NCBI GenBank assembly: GCA_041736895.1
Contig: JBGSSS010000083.1
Coordinates: 1 to 30,150, forward strand
Origin: JANRLT01 sp041736895
Lineage (GTDB): Bacteria > Planctomycetota > Planctomycetia > Pirellulales > JALHPA01
Reading direction: 5' to 3'
DNA length: 30,150 nucleotides
Shown here: positions 8,001 to 14,932 of the stretch, one piece after another
Position numbering within the stretch: position 1 is the stretch's first letter
Layout of the letters: every line of letters begins with the position of its first letter
Position numbers and translations under genes: made by a program
Notes under the pieces: generated by a model
Database searches by the model: none
The model's input: only the letters and a program-made list of their open reading frames with translations
What the model was told of the DNA's origin: nothing

Positions 8001-11000
8001 CGAAGCCGATGAAAACGGCGTCATCGAAATCGACCGCGCGGCGCTCGCCGGGCATCAGGAACTGACCATCGTCGCTGTCGATCCGACGCAGACGACGGTC
8101 CGCAACTACTCGCTGCCGGAAACCAAGACGCTGCTCAACGACCTTCGGCTGCTCAAGAATCTCGACCCGGCGAAGCATTACGCGCAGCAAAAGCAAATCT
8201 CGATCGTCAAAGCGGGCGAGACCTTTACGCTGCACGACATCACGACAGGAAAGTTCGAATCGTACGACGACCTGAGCCGCGTTTATTCGCTCTACACGAC
8301 GCTGAACAAGGATCCGAAGCTGCTCGAATTCGGCTTTATCTTGAACTGGCCGAAGTTGAAGCTCGAAGAGAAGCGCACGCTCTACTCCAAGTACGCTTGC
8401 CACGAGTTGAGTTTCTTCCTCTTCAAGAAAGACCCTGAGTTTTTCAAGTCGGTGATCGTGCCGTACTTGGCGAACAAAAAAGACAAGACCTTCATGGATG
8501 AATTCTTGCTCGAAGAAGACTTGAAGGGCTACCTGCGGCCTTGGCAGTACGGGCAGTTGAACACCGTCGAGCGGATTTTGCTCGCACAGCGTATTAAGGG
8601 CGAAGGCCCGTACACTGCCCGTGCGATCAGCGATAAGTACAATTTGCTGCCGCCGAATTTGGAAAACTATCTGCGCCTGTTCGATACGGCCGTTCAACGT
8701 GGTTCGCTCGATACCAGCGATCGCTTGGGATTGCGAGAAGCGCGGACCAAGGGCTTGGCGGACGAAAAACGGCGCTATGATGGGGACGCCAAGGCAGAGA
8801 ACGCGGCATTTAGAGCCAACGCGGCGAATCGACCGGGGGCAATGCCAACTGCAGAAGCACCTGCGGCGGATATGCCAGCGCCCCCCGCTCCGCCAGCCCC
8901 GGTCACGAAGCTCAAATCGGCTGCCGCGCCGGAAGAGAAAGCCATGCGCAAGGAAATGGAGCAACTGCAAAAGGCCCAAGAATCCGCCAAACAATCAGCC
9001 GCTGCCAAACCGGGCGATTCGCGCGAACGACAACTCTTGCGCGAGAAAAGCTTTGATAAAGCAAATGGAAAGGAAGCCAAGGATGCCGACTTCTTCGACG
9101 CCGATGGTGTTGAACGCAAGCAACGCGAAGTCGCCCGCCAATTCTATCGCAAGCTCGACAAGACGATGGAGTGGGCCGAAAACAATTATTACCATCTGAC
9201 GATCGACCAGCAGAACGCTGGACTTATCGGGGTCAGCGCCTTCTGGCGCGATTACGCCGAGAGCGATCCGAACAAGCCATTCCTGTCAAAGAACCTAGCA
9301 GAAGGAAGCCGGAATTTCCCGGAGATGATGTACGCGCTCGCGGTGCTCGATCTGCCGTTCGAAGCAGCGAAGCACACGTCGAAATTCGAAGGGACCACGA
9401 TGACGCTCACGCCCGGCGGACCGCTGGTCGTCTATCACGAAGAGATCGAACCGACCGCCGCACCCGACGGCAAGACCAAGGTGCTGGTGAGCCAAAACTT
9501 CTTCCGCCAAGGCGACCGCCACCGGATCGAAAACGGCGAGCAAGTCGACAAGTTCGTCAGCGAAGAATTCCTTGTCCATGTCGTCTACGGCTGCCAGGTC
9601 GTCGTCACGAACCCGACGTCGACACGGCAGAAGCTGAACATGCTGACACAAATCCCGCGCGGTTCGCTGCCGGTCCTCAACAGCCAGGCGACCAAGACGA
9701 CGCACCTCACGCTCGAACCGTATCACACGCAGACGTTTGAGTTTTACTTTTACTTTCCCTCGGCCGGAAAATTCCCGCAATACCCGGTGCATGTCGCCAA
9801 GAACGAAGCCGTGATCGCGGCTGCCGAAGCGCTCGAATTCAATGTCGTCGACAAGGCGACGAAGCTCGACAAGTCGTCGTGGGATTATATCTCGCAGCAC
9901 GGCACGGACGACGATGTCTTGGCGTTCCTCGACCGCGAAAACATCGCGGCGGTGAACCTGGACCGCATCGCGTGGCGGATGAAGAACGCCAAGATGTTCA
10001 CGGCGGTGCTCGAGAAACTGGCCCAACGCCATGCCTACAACCAGACGCTCTGGTCGTATGCCCTGATGCACAATACGGTCGCCGCCGCGCGGGAATTCCT
10101 GCAGCACAACGACCAGGTCATCAGCGAAGCCGGCGGTCGGATTCGCAGCACGTTGCTGACGATCGACCCGATCGAACGCCGCACCTATGAGCACCTTGAA
10201 TACAAGCCGCTGGTCAACGCCCGAGCGCATTCGCTCGGCAAGCGCCGCCAGATCGTCAACGACCGCTTCCATTGGCAATATCATCGCACGCTCGAAGAGC
10301 TCTGCTTCGAGCCGCAATTGGGCCAAGAGGATTTGATGGCGGTGACGTATTACCTGCTCTTGCAAGATCGGATCGAAGAGAGCCTGAAGACATTCGCCCG
10401 TGTCACGCGCGACAAGGTCGCGATGAAAATGCAGTACGATTACTGCGCGGCGTATCTGGCTCTGTTCAGCGAAGACCTGGCCGCGGCCCGCGGCGTGGCG
10501 ATCAAGTACGCCGAGCATCCGGTCGATCGCTGGAAGAACACCTTTGCCGCGGTCATCGCACAGATCGACGAAGCCGAGGGCAAGGACACCAAGATCACCG
10601 ACGCCGAAAACCGTGATCAGCAGCAAGACAAGCTGGCCGCGACGGCCCCGAGCCTCGACTTTGTCGTCGAAGCGAAGCAGATCGTCATCAACTCGCAGAA
10701 CATCAGCGGGGCGACGATCAACTTCTACGAGATGGACGTCGAGTTGCTCTTCAGCCGCAACCCGTTCGTACAGCAGTTTCAAGGCGAGTTCAATTCGATC
10801 AAACCGAACCACACGATGAAGATCGAACTCGCCAAGGTGGCCGCCGATCACAAGGTCGCTCTGCCGGAGAAGTTGCTCGGCAAGAATGTGATCGTCGAGA
10901 TCACCGCCGAAGGCGTCACCAAGACGGTGCCGTATTACGCACACAGTCTCGCCGTGCAAACGATCGAGAACTATGGCCAGGTCAAGGTGACGCACCAAGT

Positions 11001-11220
11001 CACGGGCAAGCCGGTGGCCAAGGCCTACGTCAAGGTTTACGCGAAACTCGGCAATGGCCAGATCAAATTCTACAAGGACGGCTACACCGACATCCGCGGC
11101 CGCTTCGACTACGCGTCGCTTAACACGAACGAACTCGAGCAAGCCCAACGGTTCTCGATCTTGATCCTGAGTGATGATTATGGGGCGCTGGTTCGCGAAG
11201 CAAACCCGCCAAAGCAGTAA
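5077..11220 (+). CDS. Giant secreted multidomain protein, alpha-2-macroglobulin-like (main part)
   Basis: The main part has 2,047 residues from the first ATG after the in-frame TAG; the native start is most likely 4576, giving about 2,213 residues. I do not recognise a characterised family. In full-gene numbering the protein begins with a helical, TPR-like part (to about 420). Beta-rich segments follow (about 421-585, with VTLNLHVKNVNTLIVKVFEI, KPGVYVIDFIGNGRSSRALI and GKVWLAGNEYTANKDGEI) that resemble macroglobulin-type or bacterial Ig-like domains. Next come a Lys/Asp-rich linker (about 954-989), an Ala/Pro/Lys-rich hinge (about 1396-1509), further helical repeats and a C-terminal domain like carboxypeptidase-regulatory modules (GKPVAKAYVKVYAKLG, GYTDIRGRFDYASLN). 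I see no thioester CxEQ motif and no C-terminal anchor. A secreted structural or binding protein is likely; the alpha-2-macroglobulin link is only a fold-level impression. ATG 5077 has no good ribosome binding site. Confidence 0.8.
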   Translation: MLLEKDLDPLRRRHLLGRLQRPDHPGLVKLIVADLNYQNSGGFGSLPIHRLLMLEQLDELVKLKPELLNHQAYVVTMLRCLQPNNDVSWQQDRAVLRAYLDRLEAFAKRLEPVHNSLKAHVLYHQLQLAKLEGKYDRERFFDYLKLPRHVVYIAAKFMEQESSRRWPSDLNANYEGALLLPPIGNDEPLVRDYLLYFLADAQNTKEFEPYVNDVYLRHLLAEVKIVNGLGEAETWAALLPPEKFQRLKERVDLDFDPTNKIRYTANEAVTLNLHVKNVNTLIVKVFEINTKNFYRTQAREVDTDINLDGLVPNIEQTHKYPEPPLRRTARKFEFPQLTKPGVYVIDFIGNGRSSRALIRKGDLKHLSRTGSAGQVITILDEQNKKITNGKVWLAGNEYTANKDGEINVPFTNSPGRQPIILSAPIAQVKEGKDAGKHEISVLAHLEQEAENYNLNAGFYVDREALLKRATATLAIRPQLTINGNPVSLKLLEEVTLQITAIDLDGIPSTQEIEKLPIYEDRETTHDFQVPPRLASLTVQLTAKVPKLSEGGKKIDLSDSRAFGLNEIDKTDKTEDLFLVQADGNYQIELRGKTGESRPSRPVSFSLKHRLFRHKYNTTLKTDPAGRIALGPLTEIATITASGPQGITHTWNLRQDNHTYSGALHGTPDQPLALPYLPERYGKQLLPAEPKLELSRNEISLIELRGGAFYADRFENLKLDGGLLKLEKLTAGDYDLWLKTTNARIRVRLTAGEAVAGYLVGNYRQLERSPLAPLQIESVTVVPGKAKAPPKDDKEEGKKVDKKEEKKDDVKKDDDKKDDPNPEKLVIKLRNATKYARVHVFATRMFPEYDAYSSLAEVSGPELYARTRITDESVYLTGRNIGDEYRYIIDRKYAAKFPGNMLDRPSLLLNPWAVRPTETGEQVAQGGDAFAAEGLAGRSAAGRGKKGEAYGGNISPQANFSDLDFLALPSAVLLNLEADENGVIEIDRAALAGHQELTIVAVDPTQTTVRNYSLPETKTLLNDLRLLKNLDPAKHYAQQKQISIVKAGETFTLHDITTGKFESYDDLSRVYSLYTTLNKDPKLLEFGFILNWPKLKLEEKRTLYSKYACHELSFFLFKKDPEFFKSVIVPYLANKKDKTFMDEFLLEEDLKGYLRPWQYGQLNTVERILLAQRIKGEGPYTARAISDKYNLLPPNLENYLRLFDTAVQRGSLDTSDRLGLREARTKGLADEKRRYDGDAKAENAAFRANAANRPGAMPTAEAPAADMPAPPAPPAPVTKLKSAAAPEEKAMRKEMEQLQKAQESAKQSAAAKPGDSRERQLLREKSFDKANGKEAKDADFFDADGVERKQREVARQFYRKLDKTMEWAENNYYHLTIDQQNAGLIGVSAFWRDYAESDPNKPFLSKNLAEGSRNFPEMMYALAVLDLPFEAAKHTSKFEGTTMTLTPGGPLVVYHEEIEPTAAPDGKTKVLVSQNFFRQGDRHRIENGEQVDKFVSEEFLVHVVYGCQVVVTNPTSTRQKLNMLTQIPRGSLPVLNSQATKTTHLTLEPYHTQTFEFYFYFPSAGKFPQYPVHVAKNEAVIAAAEALEFNVVDKATKLDKSSWDYISQHGTDDDVLAFLDRENIAAVNLDRIAWRMKNAKMFTAVLEKLAQRHAYNQTLWSYALMHNTVAAAREFLQHNDQVISEAGGRIRSTLLTIDPIERRTYEHLEYKPLVNARAHSLGKRRQIVNDRFHWQYHRTLEELCFEPQLGQEDLMAVTYYLLLQDRIEESLKTFARVTRDKVAMKMQYDYCAAYLALFSEDLAAARGVAIKYAEHPVDRWKNTFAAVIAQIDEAEGKDTKITDAENRDQQQDKLAATAPSLDFVVEAKQIVINSQNISGATINFYEMDVELLFSRNPFVQQFQGEFNSIKPNHTMKIELAKVAADHKVALPEKLLGKNVIVEITAEGVTKTVPYYAHSLAVQTIENYGQVKVTHQVTGKPVAKAYVKVYAKLGNGQIKFYKDGYTDIRGRFDYASLNTNELEQAQRFSILILSDDYGALVREANPPKQ

Positions 11221-11227
11221 TAGAAGT

Positions 11228-11246
11228 CCGACGCGTAAGCGAGGGA
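11228..11246. repeat. Short intergenic repeat (CGACGCGT-AGCG type), copy 1
   Basis: CCGACGCGTAAGCGAGGGA begins eight bases after the giant gene's stop. It matches the element after the DinB-like gene (22440-22459) at nearly all positions and shares its core with the arms at 3042-3104. Confidence 0.65.
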
Positions 11247-11267
11247 GTGTCGATCCCCAGACAGATG

Positions 11268-11519
11268 TCACACTTGATTGACGTTGACGATTTCCACAAT
11301 CATCTGATCCGGATCCACTGTGTAAAAAGCTCGCAAGGGAGTTTGATCAAGAAAGTACAATTCTTCGCTCAGATACTCACCGGTCACAGTGGGGTCTGTT
11401 GTAAGCATTTCTTGCAGCAGCTTGGAGGCATTGAAAACAGAAGCCTTGTTTTGATTATTCATCGTGATACGCAAAACGTCTTCTACCGCTTCTAGCGAGA
11501 GGATGACTTTGTAAATCAC
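11268..11519 (-). CDS. Small protein, possible RelE/ParE-type toxin
   Basis: An 83-residue protein. Its C-terminal half, YFLDQTPLRAFYTVDPDQMI followed by VEIVNV, resembles the last beta strands of RelE/ParE-type toxins, where an Arg-x-hydrophobic-Tyr strand is followed by a short final strand. The start is GTG at 11517-11519, overlapping the TGA of the upstream small gene (GTGA), so the two are translationally coupled. Gene order (putative antitoxin first) and sizes fit a type II toxin-antitoxin module. I see no set of catalytic residues that would prove toxicity, and the N-terminal half is divergent. It could instead be an uncharacterised planctomycete pair of another kind. The family call is inference from size, order and partial sequence pattern. 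Confidence 0.6.
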   Translation of the reverse strand: MIYKVILSLEAVEDVLRITMNNQNKASVFNASKLLQEMLTTDPTVTGEYLSEELYFLDQTPLRAFYTVDPDQMIVEIVNVNQV

Positions 11520-11725
11520 AACGCCTCCACTTTGGCGAGTAATTCATCAATCGTAAATTTCGGTCCCTTGCTGCCGATTCGAGATTTCGCGAATTGGATT
11601 TCTGACTCCGTTGGCGGACGGCGGACAACTCCGACGCTCTGTCCTTGGTCGTCAATCAATTCGACTTGACCGTCCGCTTGCCGGATTTGTTCCGCGATCT
11701 CAGTTTGCACAATGATTCGAATCAT
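11516..11725 (-). CDS. Small protein, possible antitoxin partner
   Basis: A 69-residue protein starting at ATG 11725 with an AAGGATA ribosome binding site. The N-terminal half (IRIIVQTEIAEQIRQADGQV, then ELIDDQGQSVGVVRRPP) looks like a compact beta-rich fold with a V/E-LIDDQGQ strand-turn-strand. The C-terminal half (FTIDELLAKVEAL) is helical, as in antitoxins whose tail wraps the toxin. Its stop overlaps the GTG of the next gene. The same plan, a short 'VELxDxQGxxxG' segment followed by a helical tail, is common in planctomycete antitoxin-like proteins, from memory. Its function is not proven. Confidence 0.6.
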   Translation of the reverse strand: MIRIIVQTEIAEQIRQADGQVELIDDQGQSVGVVRRPPTESEIQFAKSRIGSKGPKFTIDELLAKVEAL

Positions 11726-11787
11726 GGCGGTATCCTTATTTCCTGAGGCCCCACCCTATTATAATCTTCGCCAGTTCAGGCTGAAAA

Positions 11788-12804
11788 TCACTTCTCCGCC
11801 GCAATCTCCTTGAGCACCGCGCCGAGCCGATAGCCGGCTTCGATCACGCGCTGCTTGGCGATTTTGCCGCCGGTTTGCAGATAATCCTTGCTTAGACCGA
11901 TGGGATTGCTTTTGAGGTCTTCGAGACTCGTGTAATTACGAAGTGGCGCGAGCACCTCGTCGGTGTAAACATGAGTTTGCGCAAATTGCTGGCTTTCTTT
12001 GAGCCACGTTTCCTCGTCGAGCTGACCCCGCGCGGCTTCGCCGAGCTTCTTGAACTCGTCGTCAATCAGCAGCGTCAGAGCCGCATCGCGGGCTTCTTTG
12101 AGCGTCACCCGACCGTTGCCGGGCAAGCTATCCCAGAGCGCGTGCAAATTCGTGCGCTGCACCAGCGCGATCTCGTTGCCGCCACGGTCGCCGGTCGGGA
12201 ACAACTTGCTGGAGTACATCGACGTCGAATGCATCGGCTGATGCAAGTCGCCGACCAGATGAAAAATCCACGCTAAGTAAACCGCGCGGTCCGCCGCCGA
12301 CGTATCCTCGCTCGCCTTCATGGCCTTGCGGGTGAACTTGAGCGCTTGGATCACGTTGGTGATCCCCTCGGCATTGTCCGGCATTTCGAACGATCCGGTG
12401 GAGAAATCTTTTTGAAACTGCTCGCGTTCCTTTTCATCGAGATAGATACCGTGGTTGATGTAATGCCACACGGAACGGTGAAATTTGTCGCGAGCCTCGT
12501 TTTCGTACTCGCGGGCGATGTCCGGCCAGATCGACGCTTGCTGCAGCGTCCACTCCAACTGCGCGGCCGCGTCGCCCGTGCGGACTTCATCGGGCATCCG
12601 GTCGGCGAATTCTTCCTTCCAACGGGTGTGATTCTTGAGGATGGCCAGGATTTTTTCGCGCTCGGCCTGATCCAATTGCCGCAACGCGATTGAGGCCACC
12701 ATCTTGTGCCCCTTGTCCGACCAAGCGAACAGCGCGGGCGAAAAAAGACCTTGCAAGAATAGCCCCGACAAACAAATCACCAGCGCAAGTTGCAGCAACC
12801 GCAT
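11788..12804 (-). CDS. S1/P1-type nuclease, secreted
   Basis: Members of this family are zinc-dependent nucleases/3'-nucleotidases that act on single-stranded nucleic acids and, in some bacteria, on phospholipids. The 338-residue protein has a signal peptide (LLQLALVICLSGLFLQGLF, then SPALFA) whose cleavage would place Trp28 at the mature N-terminus. This matters because the family uses the N-terminal Trp as a zinc ligand. Other ligands are visible: H33 (SDKGH), the Asp in FADRMPDEVR, HYIN, the HLVGDLHQPMH core and NLHALWD. ATG at 12804 is chosen because AAGGA lies upstream and the signal peptide starts there; a longer frame reaches back to 12879. It is divergent from the flavin oxidoreductase gene. 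It probably scavenges phosphate or nucleotides in the periplasm or outside the cell. Confidence 0.9.
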   Translation of the reverse strand: MRLLQLALVICLSGLFLQGLFSPALFAWSDKGHKMVASIALRQLDQAEREKILAILKNHTRWKEEFADRMPDEVRTGDAAAQLEWTLQQASIWPDIAREYENEARDKFHRSVWHYINHGIYLDEKEREQFQKDFSTGSFEMPDNAEGITNVIQALKFTRKAMKASEDTSAADRAVYLAWIFHLVGDLHQPMHSTSMYSSKLFPTGDRGGNEIALVQRTNLHALWDSLPGNGRVTLKEARDAALTLLIDDEFKKLGEAARGQLDEETWLKESQQFAQTHVYTDEVLAPLRNYTSLEDLKSNPIGLSKDYLQTGGKIAKQRVIEAGYRLGAVLKEIAAEK

Positions 12805-12924
12805 TATGAATTTCCTTCGAAGCCCGGCGTAATTTCGACACTCGTTTGTTAAGATTAGCAGTTTAGCAGAAGGAATCACGCGGGGCGAATTTGATGCTCC
12901 GAGGAGCGATCAAAGTGAACAAAG

Positions 12925-12945
12925 CCCAGGGGTTTATCCCCTGGG
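12925..12945. repeat. CCCAGGGG/CCCCTGGG palindrome, copy A
   Basis: A perfect inverted repeat of CCCAGGGG and CCCCTGGG around five bases. It lies 24 bases before the start of the flavin oxidoreductase gene. Related copies occur at 14868, 21109 and 26247. Confidence 0.8.
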
Positions 12946-12968
12946 ATCCCCGTACGGAATTAGTCTCC

Positions 12969-14417
12969 ATGCCCGATTACATCAAAGTTGCCCAACTTCG
13001 CGATATCAATGCATTTCGTGCGCGAGTCGCGGCTCTCGGCATTGATATTCCGTGCGACGATTCGATCCAAAGCGCCGCCGAGGACTCGCCGCTCGCGCGG
13101 CCCTTGCAAATCGGCAAGGTACGGGTCGGCAACCGTTGGTGCATCCACCCGATGGAGGGCTGGGACGCGAATTCCGATGGCTCGCCGAGCGAGTTGACGC
13201 TGCGGCGCTGGCGGAATTTTGGGTTGAGCGGTGCGAAACTCATTTGGGGCGGCGAAGCGGCGGCTGTCCAACCCGACGGCCGCGCCAATCCGCGACAGAC
13301 GATGGCGATTCCCGAGAACGCCGTGGGGTTGCGGCAATTGCTTGATGAACTCCTCACGGCACATCACACGGTGTGCGGCACCACCGATGATTTACTCGTC
13401 GGATTGCAGCTCACGCACTCCGGCCGTTTCTCACGTCCCAACAGCAAGCAACTCAAACCGCGCATCGCGTATCACCATCCGCTGCTCGATGCCAAGTTTG
13501 GAATCGATCCGGCGGATCAAGCGGTCGTCTGGACCGATGACGACCTGGAGCGCTTGATCGACAACTTCGTCCGCGCGGCGGGACTTGCCGTACAAGCCGG
13601 CTATCAATTCGTCGATGTCAAAGCGTGCCACGGGTATCTCTTGCACGAATTTTTGAGCGCGCGCACGCGGCCGGGAAAATACGGCGGCGATCTGGCGGGC
13701 CGCTCGCGCGTCTTGCGCACGATCATCGAGCGCATTCGCGTCGAGTATCCAGAGTTGCTGATCGGCGTGCGGCTGAGCATCTTCGATTTCGTGCCGTATC
13801 AAACGAGCCGCGAACTCGGCCAGCCGATGGACTTTAAGAAGCTTTTGCCGTATCAATACGGCTTCGGCGCGAATCCCGAGAATCCCTTGGAGTACGATCT
13901 CCGCGAGCCGCTCGAATTGCTCGCGATGCTCCGTGCCGCGGGCGTCGCCATGGTTAATATTTCCTGCGGCAGTCCCTACTACAATCCGCACATTCAACGG
14001 CCGGCGATCTTTCCGCCGAGCGATGGGTATCTGCCGCCCGAGGATCCACTGATCGGCGTCGCGCGGCAGTTGCAAGCCGTCCGCGCATGCCAAACAGCGT
14101 TCCCCGATTGGCCGATGGTCGCGACGGGCTTGAGCTATTTGCAGGACTACCTGCCGCACGTCGCGCAGGCCATCGTCCGCGACGGCTGGGCCGCGTTCGT
14201 CGGGCTTGGCCGCATGGTGCTCTCGTATCCCGAACTGCCGCGTGACTCGCTCGCGGGCAAGGATTTGGCCCGCAAGAAAGTTTGCCGCACGTTCAGCGAT
14301 TGCACCACCGCCCCGCGCCACGGCATCGTTTCGGGTTGCTACCCGTTGGATCCGCATTACAAGGAACTGCCGGAAGCGGCCCAGGTCAAAGAAGTGAAGC
14401 AGCAGTTGAAGGCATGA
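12969..14417 (+). CDS. NADH:flavin oxidoreductase, old yellow enzyme family
   Basis: A 482-residue FMN enzyme of the OYE/2,4-dienoyl-CoA reductase type, which reduces activated double bonds with NAD(P)H. The TIM-barrel motifs are clear: WCIHPMEGWDANSDGSPSE near the N-terminus, QLTHSGRFSRPN, the HGYLLHEFLSARTRPGKYGG block and VGLGRMVLSYPELP (phosphate binding). The C-terminus carries three cysteines (KKVCRTFSDCTTAPRHGIVS, then GCYP) in the region where some relatives bind a 4Fe-4S cluster; whether a cluster forms here is not known. The C-terminal FAD/NAD domains of dienoyl-CoA reductases are absent. An in-frame ATG at 12891 would translate through the palindromic repeat, so ATG 12969 is preferred. 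There is no strong ribosome binding site. Substrate unknown. Confidence 0.88.
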   Translation: MPDYIKVAQLRDINAFRARVAALGIDIPCDDSIQSAAEDSPLARPLQIGKVRVGNRWCIHPMEGWDANSDGSPSELTLRRWRNFGLSGAKLIWGGEAAAVQPDGRANPRQTMAIPENAVGLRQLLDELLTAHHTVCGTTDDLLVGLQLTHSGRFSRPNSKQLKPRIAYHHPLLDAKFGIDPADQAVVWTDDDLERLIDNFVRAAGLAVQAGYQFVDVKACHGYLLHEFLSARTRPGKYGGDLAGRSRVLRTIIERIRVEYPELLIGVRLSIFDFVPYQTSRELGQPMDFKKLLPYQYGFGANPENPLEYDLREPLELLAMLRAAGVAMVNISCGSPYYNPHIQRPAIFPPSDGYLPPEDPLIGVARQLQAVRACQTAFPDWPMVATGLSYLQDYLPHVAQAIVRDGWAAFVGLGRMVLSYPELPRDSLAGKDLARKKVCRTFSDCTTAPRHGIVSGCYPLDPHYKELPEAAQVKEVKQQLKA

Positions 14418-14490
14418 AGACTTCAAGCTCGAACGCGCTTAGCTAGAATTGCACTTACCCACAACTCACAACACACTACTCAAAACCCTC

Positions 14491-14856
14491 TTGGCCACGC
14501 AAAAACCTCCGCTGAACCCGTTTCATTTCCTCCTCGGCTTGATGGGCGTGATCTTTACCGTCACGGCGATCGCTTACACGATGATGATCTTACGCGAAGG
14601 GAAACAGACCTGGGTCCAACCGCCGCCAGCCGCCGCGGTGAACGCGGAACCCGACATGCGCGAGCATCCGTTGCTCAAGCTGCTCTCGGCCAACGGGGTG
14701 CAAATTCTCGTCGGCCAAATCGCGATCATCGCTGTGCTGACTGTTGCGGCGATTGGGTTGGATCGCTGGCGCGATTTGCGGGCAGAGAAAGTAAACCTAG
14801 CGGCGAAGAAAAAAACATTGAACGGTGAAAGTGAAAATCCTACTCTGGAGAAATAG
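14491..14856 (+). CDS. Small two-helix membrane protein, unknown function
   Basis: A protein of about 121 residues that I cannot assign to a named family. Two membrane helices are clear: FHFLLGLMGVIFTVTAIAYT and GVQILVGQIAIIAVLTVAAI. The linker is proline-rich (WVQPPPAAAV) and the C-terminus is Lys/Glu-rich and probably cytoplasmic. TTG at 14491 gives MATQKPPLNPFHF, a plausible short N-terminus before the first helix; TTG at 14449 is possible too. Neither has a good ribosome binding site. It lies between the flavin oxidoreductase and ligA on the same strand, with short gaps, so all three may share a transcript. Confidence 0.65.
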   Translation: MATQKPPLNPFHFLLGLMGVIFTVTAIAYTMMILREGKQTWVQPPPAAAVNAEPDMREHPLLKLLSANGVQILVGQIAIIAVLTVAAIGLDRWRDLRAEKVNLAAKKKTLNGESENPTLEK

Positions 14857-14867
14857 AGGCGTTTGTC

Positions 14868-14889
14868 TCCAGGGGGCGGAGCCCCTGGG
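14868..14889. repeat. CCCAGGGG/CCCCTGGG palindrome, copy B
   Basis: CCAGGGGG and its near-inverse GCCCCTGGG flank CGGA. It lies about 45 bases before ligA. It shares GCGGAGCCCCTGGGCTTAGG exactly with copy D at 26247. Confidence 0.8.
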
Positions 14890-14932
14890 CTTAGGTTGAA
14901 CTTGATAGAATTCAAATCGCAATCGGGGCCGT

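Noticed and set aside
6313..8994. Very long open frame on the minus strand (893 codons) inside the giant gene
   Set aside because: It is antisense to an obviously coding frame. The translation is rich in Arg and Leu with no family motifs, as expected when GC-rich codons are read on the opposite strand.
9295..11271. Second long minus-strand frame (658 codons) inside the giant gene
   Set aside because: Same reason; it is a mirror of the plus-strand gene, with no start signal or recognisable domain.
12891..12968. Earlier start for the flavin oxidoreductase
   Set aside because: It would translate through palindrome copy A; the enzyme family starts near the later ATG.
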